Origin: Lineus longissimus
Taxonomy: Eukaryota; Nemertea; Pilidiophora; Heteronemertea; Lineidae
DNA: 64,000 nt
Direction of reading: 5' to 3'
NCBI RefSeq assembly: GCF_910592395.1
Contig: NC_088314.1
Span: forward strand, 8,992,001 to 9,056,000
The notes below the pieces were generated by a model. The model searched no databases. It had not been told where the DNA came from and saw only the letters and a program-made list of their open reading frames with translations. How positions within the stretch are numbered: position 1 is the stretch's first letter; each line of letters opens with the position of its first letter. Positions 12,765 to 24,665 of this stretch are shown here, in pieces. Made by a program: the position numbers and the translations under genes.

Positions 12765-14504
12765 ACGTTCTAACCATTATTAGCAAAAGCATTGATTTCA
12801 AAGAGAGTGACCATTACTTCCTGTCGATATTACAACCATTCGCACTCGTCTAGCCATGACTAATGAAACGCCAGTGGTTTTTAGCAGCGGGGCCTGATTT
12901 ATGTCAGCAGGGGTGTAATCGGTCTTATCTGATAAATGGTGGCTGCTGTTGCTCTCAGCATCACTGCTAATGACCGTCATTGGAACGTTGGTCAGACAAA
13001 TGAATCTATAAACGCTGTACAGGGAGACTACTAAATCTTTTTTGGAGTGGTCTGTTGTTTCTTTGATTCTATGGAAGCATAAAATAAATCTTTGTTGTGG
13101 TTTTAAGGGACTGTTATTTCTTTAGGCAAACTAGCTCAAATGGGGTTGGACCTTAACACCAATAGATTATGATGGCATCAAGGCTATAATTACACAAAAT
13201 TGTAGATAGTTGTCCCTACTAGCGCACATTGACACTGCGACAACTGACGTGAGTATGAGAAAATGTATTTGTCACAAAAACAAATTTGATCCAGTTTCCT
13301 AACTGTGCATAATAGTCACCTGGAGAGCACCAATTGTACCCCCTGGCTCCTGCCTTTAGTCCCAATTTAAAGGCAGCCATGCATCAGAACTGAGTGTAAA
13401 AACAACAGATCATGCTACGAATCCCATTAAGACAAGCAATCGCACTGAAATGGGCAAAAAGCAGCTCAAAGAAACCAAAGTCACTCATACGGAATGAATT
13501 TTTCCTCTTCTCCTGTTCTTGTTTAAAAGCCCCAAGTCACGTCAATTGCACCATAAAACGTCTCGCAGTTCTTTTAATGGCAAACACCAAATCTAATGAA
13601 TAATTTAAAGTGTTTCCCAACAAAGTCAAACGCTGATTGACAAGGGTGGCATCTTTCACGGGAACACTTTTAACCACAGTTTCCTTTTAGAGAGGATGTC
13701 CTTGATAGAAAGGTGTTGTGCGTCGCTTAATAAACTGCTCAAAATAAAACCAATACAGAACCAAAATACCAGAATTCAACAGCTCTTCAAAATTGATGTA
13801 ATTACTCGCCACTTTTTCGAGGCCGCTAAGAACGTGGTTATAAAATCATAACCTCAATAACAATAATTTGCTAAGCAATCGAATTGCTTATTGCACCCTG
13901 AACGGCACGGACTAATCACCAAGTCACGGAACCGAACATCGCTGACGGCTAGAACTCAATTAAATTTTTGCAGATAACTCTCAGTTGGGTATTTATTTCA
14001 AGAAATTGTTGCGCTCCTCTATTCTATGCTGCAGGCGATGCAGAATTCACCGCCCAGGAAGTAGAAGTCAAGATCCTGAACCAAGCTAAAACTGCCAATT
14101 ATTGGTTTTCTTTTTGTAATTAGCTTAGAGTTTTTTAAAGGAGCCATATTGTTATGACAGAAGAGGTAAAGTGATAACAATTAGCTCAAGCAGTGATGCT
14201 ATCAATACTTTCCTAAACTCTCATTGACCGGTTCCCTGCAGATGACCTGCATCATCATAGTGCAATGTATATGTTGACATCATTAGTGCTCAGCAACGAC
14301 ATGTTCTTGGTATGAGAAATGTTGAGTTTCAGTTTTTGACAACATCTGACAAAGGCATCGGTCTTGACAAGGGTGCAAGGGTAAAGTTTGTAACAGTTGT
14401 CAGCCTTGAGACAGAATGAATTCAACCCCCTAAAAATCTTTGAAAAGTGCAGAACATTCACCTCATCCTCATCCATGGGATGGATCAGTTTTGTGAAAAA
14501 GAAT
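12765..14504. other. No gene; possible regulatory patch 13820-14060
   Basis: An inverted pair TAAGCAAT-CGA-ATTGCTTA occurs at 13872-13890, near AACAATA and ATTAAAT words and several CpGs. This resembles a developmental regulatory segment but conservation is untested. The 74-codon minus frame at 14255-14476 is unassigned. Confidence 0.35.
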
Positions 14505-14760
14505 GAAACGGCCAGGGGCCATTGTGCTCACCGTATACATCTTTTAGAAGGCAGGATCATGCTTAGTTTAGAGGTGAATATGGTGAACACAATCAGGCAT
14601 GAAGACTTTTTTTAGATGTGTATTGATGTCAAGTAATAAGACAGGGCAGTATATATAAGTTTATGATCCAACCAATAATTGTCTATGACATCAACAAGAT
14701 CAATATCGTGTGATTGCTAAGAGTCCCTGCAATAAAAAATTCATCGAAAAAAAGTCATTA

Positions 14761-15058
14761 ATAAGCGAGATATTGCACGTCCTACTTTTTCAGTTTTGAC
14801 CCCCTGGTGGCCAAATCAAGAATCAGATCAGGCCAAAATTCGGTGTCAGAGATTATCTGATGTAGGGGGTTACATGTACCAACTTTCAAGTTCATAGCTT
14901 CAGCAGTTAAGAAACGTACCATAGTTACACTCTAATGGCCAATTTACGCCATTTGACCTCTGTGACCTAGAAAAGGAGGTCAAATCCAAAAATCGTAGGA
15001 CATGTGGTGTATCCTTGCTAGAAGTCCCTGCCATAAAAATCGAAAACAATTCACTCAA
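14761..15058 (+). repeat. Module 1 of element 1 with CTCF-like core
   Basis: Begins ATAAGCGAGATATTGCAC. A CTCF-like core reads TTGGCCACCAGGGGGTC on the minus strand (14798-14814). Conserved words later in the module include GTAGGGGGTTA, TTTCAAGTTCATAGCTT and GGCCAATTTACGCCAT. Confidence 0.85.
14954..14982. promoter_or_regulatory. Triple nuclear-receptor half-site (DR3 + ER8)
   Basis: TGACCT-ctg-TGACCT (14954-14968) is a direct repeat of AGGTCA with 3-nt spacing. The second half-site and AGGTCA at 14977-14982 form an everted repeat with 8-nt spacing. Such spacings are bound by VDR/RXR-type (DR3) and some RAR/VDR-type (ER8) dimers in vertebrates. Use in this organism is inference. Confidence 0.55.
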
Positions 15059-15360
15059 ATAAGCAAGATATTGCACTTCTTCCTTTTTCCATTATGGCCC
15101 CCTGGTGGCCGAATAAAGAATCAGATCGGGCCAAAATTCGGCATCAAAGGTTATCTGATGTAGGGGGTTATATGCACCAAGTTTCAAGTTCATAGCTTTA
15201 CTGGTTAAGAAACGTGCCATAGTTTACACTCTAACGGCCAATTTACGCCATATGACCTCTGTGACCTTGAAAAGTAGGTCAAATTGAAAACCCGTAAGAT
15301 ATGTGATGTATTCTTCCTAAGAGTACCTACCATAAAAATTTTATCGAAAACAAGTCACTT
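15059..15360 (+). repeat. Module 2 of element 1 with CTCF-like core
   Basis: The period from module 1 is 298 bp. The CTCF-like core CGGCCACCAGGGGGCC (minus strand) covers 15096-15111. The same ordered conserved words as module 1 follow. Confidence 0.85.
15253..15281. promoter_or_regulatory. Triple nuclear-receptor half-site (DR3 + ER8)
   Basis: All three half-sites are intact: TGACCT at 15253-15258 and 15262-15267 (DR3), and AGGTCA at 15276-15281 (ER8). The middle site extends to TGACCTTGA. Its complement TCAAGGTCA is the published consensus for NR5A/ERR-type monomers. Confidence 0.6.
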
Positions 15361-15662
15361 ATAAGCGAGATATCACACTTTTTAGATTTCCACTTTTGGC
15401 CCCCTGGTGGCAAAGTTGAGGATCAGATCAAACTAAAATTCAGCACCAGAGGCTATGTGATATAGGGGGTTATATGTACTAAGTTTCAAGTTCATAGCTT
15501 TAGTGGTTAAGAAACGTGCCATAGTTTACACTCTAACGGCCAATTTACGCCATATGACCTCTGTGAACTTGAAAAGTAGGTCAAATTAAAAACCCGTATG
15601 ATATAAGATGTATATTTGCTATGAGTACCTACAACACAAGTTTCATGGAAAACAAGTCACTA
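15361..15662 (+). repeat. Module 3 of element 1 with CTCF-like core
   Basis: The period from module 2 is 302 bp. The core on the minus strand is TTGCCACCAGGGGGCC (15398-15413). The middle half-site is mutated to TGAACT (15564-15569), while the flanking TGACCT (15555-15560) and AGGTCA (15578-15583) are intact. Confidence 0.85.
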
Positions 15663-15838
15663 ATAAGCGAGATATCACACTTTTTAGATATCGACATATG
15701 GCCCCCTGGTGGCCAAGTTGAGAATCAGATCGGACCGAAATTCAGTGTCAGAGGTCACCTGACCTAGGGGGTGCTGTGTACAAAGTTTCAAGATCATAGC
15801 CCTAGCGGTTAAGAGACGTGCCACTGTTTTTGAAATAG
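15663..15838 (+). repeat. Module 4 of element 1 (truncated)
   Basis: The period from module 3 is 302 bp. The CTCF-like core is at 15700-15714. The module stops after GTTAAGAGACGTGCCA and passes into the GACGAC tract, so it lacks the receptor half-site cluster. Confidence 0.8.
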
Positions 15839-16300
15839 GATACGACGACGACGACGGACGACGGACACTGCGGTATTACATAGACTCCCCTACGGTGAGC
15901 CAAAAAAAGGTCTTCGCACCACCAGGGCCTTTACCAGTGAAAGGGTTAATACGCTCATCACTTCTTTCATTTTCTTTTCAAAACAAATGACTTAACAAAA
16001 TGAACAATGCATAATCGAGCTGTTGGCTAATTGCATTGAAAATGGTTTTCATAAATTATCAATTTCTATCCGAAAGTATTCACATACGATATTCTGGCTA
16101 GCCCTCTGCTGGACGTGATAATCCGCTCAATGTGAAACCAGGACACCTGTGAGTAATAAAGCATTAATAGGCCGGAAGGGAAGTGACACTTGATCCGGAC
16201 CACAAGTAGCAGGCAATTGTTAGTCGTATCAATGTGAGTATTGATTAAGATACAGGCTGCATTTCACTTATTAGATGGATACGAAGACCACAGGCATTTC

Positions 16301-16537
16301 TTAAAGGCTTGCACCATGCGATAAAAATTTGAAATTTGTAATTGAATTTGAAAATTTCCTTGCATAAATATGAAGTAAATGTAAATTTCAGCATTGCCGT
16401 TGTGTAGACAGGTATACAAATACTATACATACCAAGTTTCAGGGAATTAGTATGCATAATAACTGCACTAGGGCATTGAGTATGACTGCATGTCTATTTT
16501 CCTGGCCAACAAGTCATAACAAACAGCACCCCCTCAA
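16301..16537 (+). repeat. Dispersed repeat family R1, copy A
   Basis: TTAA at 16301-16304 and a decayed TCAA at 16534-16537 bracket the copy. Diagnostic internal words are TTTGAAATTTGTAATTGA, TTTCAGCATTGCCGTTGTGT, AGACAGGTATACAAATAC and, near the end, CTATTTTCCTGG. Other copies lie at 47378, 53352, 60263 and 61076. The frame at 16245-16457 (minus) is an artefact of this repeat. Confidence 0.7.
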
Positions 16538-19500
16538 TACAGTACAGTACTGGCATGGGTGTACAAAGTTCTAGTGTAGAAGGTAGATAAACTACAGCTC
16601 AGCATATGAAGTAATATCTTGGAAGTGACTGAATATTAGGGAGTTACATGTGTCTGTTGGCAGATTGGAATGAACAAGTCACCATTCCCTGACTAAACCT
16701 AAGAATTACTGGTATCTAGTAATCACGAACATAAAAACTCCCAGCCCCGCCCGAGAGGACATATCCATCATTCCGCCTCCCCGACCACACATCATACTAA
16801 ATGCACCAACAGACGGAATTCATCACAATTCCATTAATGTCATCATGCGTTTCATCCGGCCTTGGTGCCTAATGATTCTGGTTCTATTTACGGAATATTG
16901 CTGGGGACATTGATTTGACTTGAGTACTAAATCAAAAGAGATATCGTGGTGGTGTTTGCCAAGTCTTTAGAGTCTCTCCCAGGGTGTGCTTCATCATCCC
17001 TCCCTTCTCTCTGCCAATTTCTTTCAGAAAAAAAACCATATCCTAATTAGTGCATTCAGAATCAGCAACATTAAAATGAAAAAAATTGCAATAACGACTC
17101 CGTTGCCATTTGATTCGTGCAGAATAAGCCGACGGAAAAACTGCCACGTAATTTTCTAATCAATTCCCATGAGAAGAAAGTGTAGATTGACGATGATTTT
17201 TTTTGCTGGTGTCAGCGCAATTAGATGAGTAGTAGCATCCTCCATGCCGATCTCATTAGGGGCAATGTCCCAATGGATCATCAGGTACAGTTTGCAACAT
17301 GACCTTCAGAAATTTCTACATGGTGCTCCAAAAACAACTGACACCATACTGTCAACCCAGAAATACTCCCGTGCCCTATATTTTCACGTTCAAGCTATGG
17401 CAGAGAAAAGAAAATTAGTGTTACAGCATAGCCTAAACACTAAATTAAAAGAATGCAAAGGTTGCAATTTCGCAAAACTGGGTTAACAGCATGTGCATGA
17501 AGATTTTTTGAACAGTGTTTATCATTGTCTTTACGAAGGTGTCATTACCACAAATGCTTAGCAAACTTTTTGATACTGTTATATCAGCCGACGTTGACAT
17601 TGGAAAAGCTATGATTTTCCGGGGGGGGGGAAGATTCCAGAAAAAAAAGAGGAAATCCTCGCCACTTGTTCAAGGAATTTTGTTTGCAGCCGAGATCCCA
17701 GGTTATGCCTATGGTCTCCTGACTGGTACATGTGACAAAATTCAATTCATTCGAATCACTGAAACTGCCCTTTAATGCGTATCAATACCAACTGGTCACA
17801 TCGGCATTGCAGTGGGTCACAAGCTTTCCGATCCACACTAATGATCACGAGCTGGAGAATAAAGCCCTAATAAGGATTGATGAAATAGTGGTCATTATCA
17901 ACTGATTGGTTTTGGTTAATAGGTGCAGTGGGAAGCAATCGATTATTGAGAAATTTAGCAATCATGCCCGGATAGCTTGGGCGTTATCAGACTCCTTAGG
18001 GATCTGCAAGCATTTTAGTAGCGGAATTCTCACCTGGCAGCGTTTGGAGTAATTTACCGTGAAAGCCATCACCCCAGGTAGTCTCAAGCAATTTCTTTCA
18101 TTTTCATGAGCAGACATGTTGTCTTTCAATTAAACAGACTCATTAAGAATTTGATTTTTCAATTCAGCCGCAAACATAAGCAATTAATTTGCGAGCCTTG
18201 TGACACATTGTTGATTTTGTGATGGAATGTAATATCAACTTTTGGTTGGAAGGATACAAACATTGCTGTTATCACCAAGAAACTGGCAAATAAACTGTCA
18301 AGAAGTTCATAAACTTGATTAGATATACAATTTGTTTTATGGTAAACCAAAAAAGCCCGAGGTAACACACTTGAAACTCGTTGACAATTTCACCTCAGAG
18401 CAATCCAACATGCTTCGCCTGGGGCAAGTTAGTCTCGTAACTTGCCGGAATACCCCAAGGTGGAAATACCTCAACACTTCAAAAACAGCACTCAGCGTAG
18501 AACGCATTCACTCGGAGAACACTTGTCATATTTGTGATAACTTCTCAGCAGGATCACGCTTGAGAGTCATTTACTCATGGATGAGCAGGAAATAGTTGGG
18601 GTTTGTGAATGAGATATCAAGAGGTCTGTGCATCGTTTACATCTCCCTCTACGATTTAAACTTTGAGAGTGAATTACCAGTCGCCCAAGGACAACTTTGA
18701 TTCATTTTTTTAACTGTCAAGCTGCACACAATAATATTTTAAAATCTAGCTCATACCTGTGATAAAGTGGAAATAATGAAGGCATGTTCTAAGACATGGT
18801 GATGGCCTACGGCATTGAAAACAACTTTGTCATATCCCCCATGCACAGATCCAGTGTAGAATTTGAAATAAATTATTATCATCATCATCGACAACACTTT
18901 CCACGGTAAGAACCACAAAAAAATTTCAAACAGAACACGAAATTCAAAATCTCTCAAACATGTCAAAGAACTGTCTTGTGCAACCAAACCCATGCCAACA
19001 CCAACCGATGTTCAACAAATTTTACAAAAAGAACGCTGTACGCTTTACACTTGAACGCTAAGCAGAATGCTCAAATGAATCTTCACCACATTCAAGGGGT
19101 TCCATGATTGTTAAGCATGTTTGTTTAATTTTTGTTCTGTGATCTTTGGCACGATTCTTGCTTTTAAAGTCAATTGGATGATTTTCTAGAATTTTTACCA
19201 CCTACTTGACGAAGCGTACATGTTAAGAATGAGGAAGAACACGGGCATTGTTATTTCAGGTAACAACAACAGCTTACCTCACAGTCTGGTGTCAGGAAAA
19301 TGATCACTTTTTTTCGTGGATAAGATGGTCCATGGGTCATGGGGTCAACTTGTGTTTTTAAGATGCAGGTTAAAGATTGACCACAGGTGCTACCATTTTG
19401 GTGAGATTTTGAAATTCCAAAACAATTAGAACGCCTTATAAATAATGTGAAAACTCATATCAAGGGTTGGAGTCTATTCTCTTGAAAACCAAAAACTAAC

Positions 19501-20130
19501 TCCTACCCATGAAATTTGCATTCACTTTGTTTTGAAAGAGTTCTTATTACTTTAGGATTTGAGTTCTAGCCAAAAAGAACACCATGCTTGAGTCCTTTTG
19601 GCTGTTTACCTGAGACCATGCGAGAATAATATATTATCTAAAATATCTAGCCCACCTACATAGGAAAGCATGAAAAATCAGTCGGCTTCCTTACCAACAT
19701 CTTTTCTAGTAGCTAACAGTTTAATGGTAACATTCTTAGTTAAACCATCCCATCCAACAGCATAGCTACAGTAATTCTTGCCATACTGGTATCAAGATAA
19801 ACTATGTTGGGCCATTTTTTGTATCATCTTTGAAGCCATTATAAAGACAATTACTTTTTAGTTGCAAAGCAGGTTCCCCATTGTTTTTTTACAGAACTGA
19901 AGTCATTGCTAAACATTATTCACCAATTTTTGTATCTCAATCAAACATGACCCTATTTAACAACAGAACCTATGGACTAAGTTTTTCTTGCTAAACTCAA
20001 GACTACTTTTTGCGTAAATACCTATTTGTTTCTTTCATGTTTAGAGATGCAAAATGAGAAACGTTTTTGTAAATCTCAACTGCAGCCAGAAACAGCAATG
20101 TGAGTTTTCCACATCACCCACTGTGATTGC
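16538..20130. other. No gene; homeodomain-like motif clusters, G10 run
   Basis: Segments near 16740-17240 and 17850-18050 contain many TAAT/ATTA words, an AATCGATTATTG onecut-like site near 17938 and several CpGs, suggesting possible enhancers. G10 is at 17621-17630 followed by purines. Open frames at 17244-17486 and 18332-18595 lack clear splice sites. Confidence 0.35.
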
Positions 20131-20254
20131 ATTGGGCGATATGAATAAAGACTAGCAAATGCTTTTATCTAAGATTCTATGTACATTTACACAAGGCCTT
20201 TCTGTAGAAAATTGAAGTCAAAGCATTTGCTAGTCTTTATTCATATCACCCAAT
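20131..20254. repeat. Long hairpin: 35-bp inverted repeat, 54-nt loop
   Basis: The arm at 20131-20165 pairs with 20220-20254 at 34 of 35 positions; the single difference is C versus T in ATTGGGC/TGATATG. Near-perfect arms imply a young insertion or selection for pairing. This could be a small MITE or a hairpin-RNA locus. The left arm contains AATAAA on the plus strand. Confidence 0.85.
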
Positions 20255-22182
20255 ATAGGTCTTTGCACCTTAGCTTCTTCTTGCTTTTCCAAATAGGACC
20301 CCACCCTGTAACAGCACTGCTTTAACATGATGTGAGCTTCCACCTAATTTTTCTTTCTCATTCTCTGTGATTAGAAACCTGCCAACAAGATAATGTTTTG
20401 CACATCAAGTTCTTCTTGCTTTGATCAAATCAGACACTTTTTACAGTAAAACCGATTTGTTCCTTTCATGTTCGAATATGCAAGGTGGGAAAAATGTGTC
20501 ATTCTAAGAGGAAGACTGGTGCGTTACCTGATGATCAGTTTTTACCAAATGCCGGCTAATAGAAGGATAATTTTAAGGGAAGGTGTGACCCAGCATGTCA
20601 GTTTCTTTCTGTGGGAATCAGATACAAATGGAGGAAGAAGGTCATCCTGGGAGGAGCGTAACTACGGTTTAATTTGCATGCAACGTTAGTTCCTCCTTTG
20701 CAAGAATCACCGCAGCTCGCTAACTTGCTCATGATTTACTAATACTGACGCCGTTGAAACAATACTTTTCATATGTGAGGCATGAAATCATACCCACAAA
20801 GTTCACCAGTCAAGGTTGTTCTGGAGGCATCTAGAAATTGCAATAAAAATATTATCTTCAAAGACCACCCAAATATTGTTTCCTAGATCGTATTCCAAAG
20901 CAACCAAAGTTGATATCTTTTTCTACTGAAAATATCAAATACCAGGCTGGGTGTCATGTCGGACACGAAATCAAACACTCTAAGTTCAGCCCTGGAATGA
21001 CTATCAAAAGGCGATTTGCCCCAATATAAATATCCACAAACATTTTCCCAATTTCGTATTCAAGGTCTTGCTGGTATTCCCAAGCCACCACACAGTGTCC
21101 GAATTGAAAAGATTCCACCGGATACCTCAGATCAATAAACATGATAAAGCAGAACCATGGTAAATATAGGTTGAGGTAAACATTTATTTATCCTTGTTGA
21201 TACAGACTGCACACCAGTTTGATTTCAATCACTTTGGATTTGTTTCTCTTGAAAATTTCTCCGATAAAGGTTTACCTAAGCTCATTCCTTGGTAAGGTTT
21301 TTTTCCTAAGATGAAACATGGAGAACAATGCATCAGCATAGCACTGTGAAATGCATTGCATTCACATGATTGAGTAATTGGACTGCACTGCACTGCACTG
21401 CTTAATGCATTTCACTAAGTACTGAAATGCACTTAGTAATGCATTGCACTGAGTAATGCATTTCACTGTGTAATGCATTGTCACCTGGTTAGAGCCAACT
21501 CAACACGAACACATTTGGCATTTGTTTTTTTTTGGGGGGGGGGGCAGAAAGTTTCAAATGAAAGATGTTTTTTAAGAACAATTTAACTAAGAAGACAAAA
21601 ACACTGTTTGAAATTTGGGGAAGCAAATACCTATGATTATAATAAGGTTTTTTCTTTCCTAAAGCCTGGTAACTTAAAATAATTGTCAGACAACCAGGCC
21701 GTTCTTTCTTCCGATCAAAGATCTAAAAAAAATCAATTTCAGTAAATCAGCCGATTTTACTCCCACAAATTCCGCTTCATTAACCGCCACAGCAAGAAAA
21801 CACGCTGATTGTTTTTCTTCAAGATTAAAACAGGAGATAGAACACAAGTTTTTGCTCTGGGTCTGAGCATCTGATGTGTTCATTTAACTTGCTGACAACA
21901 ACATTCAAGAAAGAGCAATCCATCACTAACTCGCTGGTAGGCGTCCAAACATTGACAGCACATTAAATTTTTGGTTGATCGTCATTTACTTCAGAAGGTC
22001 TGTTTAGTAAATTCGGTAAAGTCAGTCAGTCAACAACAGTCTTTGACGAATGAACACTGCAAAGTCATGACATGAAACCATTATATTGCAATCAAATTTT
22101 TCAAAATAGACATTTACTTTTGATTTCAAATGCTGCTAGTCATTTTATGTTTGATGCTAAAATGAAATTTAACTCCTTATAA
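20255..22182. other. No gene; simple repeats 21341-21480 and T9G11
   Basis: At 21341-21480 there is a short tandem pattern built on TAATGCATT-CACT (units such as GAGTAATGCATTTCACTGTG), with ACTGC repeats inside. T9 then G11 lies at 21525-21544. No gene is recognised. Confidence 0.55.
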
Positions 22183-22385
22183 CATGTATAAAGTGCTTTA
22201 TACAGCGAAACTGTACTGTCTCAAAGTGCTTTACATCCATTCTTCAGCCCAATCCAGAAAGCTTTTTGTAAAAACCAAGGCACATATACGGCACTTCACT
22301 TGCCCCATTAGTTGGAAGTACCAAGTAGCCATGGCTGAGCCTTGAAACCATAACCTTCCAATTATAAGTCAGATGCGCAGAGCTG
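22183..22385. repeat. Dispersed repeat fragment with GTGCTTTA motifs
   Basis: The palindrome GTATAAAGTGCTTTATAC (22186-22203) and CTCAAAGTGCTTTACA are followed by ACCATAACCTTCCAATTA and AAGTCAGATGCGC. These are the word order of a repeat type seen in many animal genomes, whose end is a reverse-oriented tRNA-like segment. Confidence 0.5.
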
Positions 22386-22520
22386 CCAGATTGGTGCAGT
22401 GGAAACAGATTGGATTCCCAGTTGGTTGCAGTACACTCATGTGACAGAGCTAGGCAACTCTCTTCGACAGCGTAGGTTTCCCTGGGGCCTCCGGTTTCCT
22501 CCTACTTAACAAAATATTCA
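22386..22520 (+). mobile_element. tRNA-derived SINE copy 1
   Basis: An A-box-like GGTGCAGTGGAAA lies near the start. The body words CAGTTGGTTGCAGTACACTC and GCGTAGGTTTCCCTGGGG match, in the same order, the SINE on the minus strand at 60690-60856. The B-box-like part (GGATTCCCAG) is degraded. Confidence 0.6.
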
Positions 22521-24006
22521 TCAACAGGATCTTCTAGGTCAAAGCTTGGTGTCTTTGACCAAAAGTATCTCTAATCCTAACCGATCTTCCACGGAGTCCT
22601 CATGCAGACAGAAACCGGAGCTAACGAGCCAGATCAGATTATAGAGGATACGTTATTGGAAAAAGTATTGAACTCAAAGCAGCTGCTGAGGCAAGAATGA
22701 TCAATTTTCAAAGGTCTAATCAGCTGTAAAGCTTCTCCACTGTCTGGCTACTTCATTACTGTTTCTTGCTTTCTGTTTGGTTAAACTCAGTCATTGACAC
22801 TACCGGTCAACATTTTTTGTTTGAACGGGAATAGGAAAATTACGGAATGTACGTCATTTTGCCCTCAGTATACTGAAAGACGGAGTAGTCGAGACAATCA
22901 TCCATGGAATTACCAAGGTTAAAACTTCATGTCTTCAACCAAAACTATTCTAATCCTAACTGATTTTAAACTAATAGTGGGATTCAACTAGTTCAAACAA
23001 GCTCCAGAATGACTCAGAGAAAATTCCACAAAATCTCTTCTAAATTGGACCCACGATACTTTTAATTCAAAGCTAACTTATTTACTTTAGTGAATCGCTG
23101 TCTAATGGACAAAATTCAAACCTGTATAATTAACCAAATTTACGATTTATTCAAAGCCATCACAATAAGTTGTTCACCTGTTTGACAAACAAACGAGGGG
23201 CAATAGTAATTGTTCGTGAATCATTTTGATATGAGTTTAAAGTGGGTTCATCGAGGTGAAGGCTTTTCAAATCAAAGGTTTGATCGGAACCTAACCACAA
23301 GGAAATAAACTATTTCCTCAGCTATTAAAGGGGGCTATTAGCAGGAGCTAGGGGATCAATTTGGTATTCTTAAGGTGACTTGTATGCAGTTTAGACCTAG
23401 GTTGTGTTCAATTCAGTGATAATTATACTCCTTATACAATTGTCAATAGATAACCTTATTTGACCTACCTGGCTCCTGCCTAACTGTGACAAAGTGGTTT
23501 TATTGAAATTGTTACTTGAAAATCCCTTCTAAAAGGTCACTGATTAGGCCCATGCAAGTCCCGGGCTTGATCGTTGAGCTCGTATAATACTATAAAGGCT
23601 TTCATTGTATTTTTGAAAATCATTGGCATACAATGGACAACTTTCTTCTTCATTCTTGCGATATCTCAATCCACGAAATCGGGAGTCTTACCCGATTCCT
23701 TGATAACCATCACTTTTGAGTTTACAAAAGTTTTGTCAACAAGTCTTAATGAACAATGGCAGCTTAACAATGTTATGGGGTACCAATCACCAGGGCCCAG
23801 TACCTTAATTGGTGTTAAAGACAAACGCCAGCATTAACTTAACGAAGCAAAATCGCCTTCAGTCAATTTCTTCACTATAACAGCGTCAGCACATAGTGCC
23901 AATGTCACTGCTAATGCCAAAAAAAGCAACTGGGCCCAGGTAACCATCATCTGATAGCGTTAAAACAAGCTAAGTTGTTAACAAATGAATGAATATGACT
24001 CTCGCA
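22521..24006. other. No gene recognised
   Basis: A weak direct duplication of about 50 bp links 22540-22595 with 22915-22965, sharing CTAATCCTAAC-GAT and flanks. Otherwise featureless and AT-rich. Confidence 0.45.
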
Positions 24007-24665
24007 GGCATTCTGCTGCCTGGCATGCAGACAAGTTTATGGCACTGACAATGATTGAGAACAACCGGTTATCTGCTAAGACTGATAGCCACATGAGCGC
24101 AAGAAATTTGGTCCATATGCTATGGAGGTGTTTATTCACTTCGATGTTTCTGAAAGAATTTACTCAGGTGAAGATCATCAATAAGTTCCACAAATCATGT
24201 CGCAAGTTGGCAGTAACCTTGTAGCCATTATGCTGCCTGGCATGCGGACAAGTTAATGGCATCCCGAGCAACCACTAATCCGTGAAGACCGATAACCATG
24301 TGGCTGCAAGACTTTTATACGTCCATAAACCATGGAGATGCTGATGTATTAATGTATTTTCGTAAGAATTTACTGAGGCATGACGTCAACAAGTTCAAAA
24401 AATTAAGTCGCAGTAGGGCAGTAACCTTGCAACCTTTAGGGAACTCACTCAGGCCACAAGTTGGCAGTAACAGCAACTTTGGATGAATTCAAAAAGATTC
24501 GACTTGAACTTAACCGCCAATCCCCCATTGTGATTGATGACATCACAGAAGGATTCATCTGGCAGATAGGTACCCTGACAAGTTTACGGCATTAGGACAA
24601 GTTTGTGGCATTGAGGATAACCAGTAACCGTAAAATTCGATAACCACATGGGTGGATGAGTTTTG
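24007..24665. repeat. 216-bp tandem repeat, two and a half copies
   Basis: Copy 1 starts at 24007 and copy 2 at 24223. Both begin with GCATT-TGCTGCCTGGCATGC, then share GATA-CCA-ATG, GAATTTACT-AGG and GGCAGTAACCTTG. A partial third copy covers about 24557-24665. Divergence is high. Open frames here (23985-24224, 24298-24486) are repeat artefacts. Confidence 0.75.

Larger units (their letters stand above)
14505..15907 (+). mobile_element. Modular repeat element 1 (non-autonomous)
   Basis: The 5' end has a GGCC-AGG-GGCC mini-hairpin (14511-14520) followed by GCTCACCGTA (14526-14535). The 3' end has the exact inverse, TACGGTGAGC (15891-15900), followed by an A-rich tail. Between them are four tandem modules of about 300 bp, then a (GACGAC)n stretch at 15843-15866. 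There is no coding frame. The 5' and 3' organisation matches element 2 at 28866-29720. The short inverted ends suggest a DNA element, whereas the A-tail suggests an RNA intermediate; the class is unresolved. Confidence 0.75.

Noticed and set aside
12585-12773. 62-codon frame with Gly/Glu/Trp/Arg repeats
   Set aside because: It is the translation of the 16/17-bp minisatellite.
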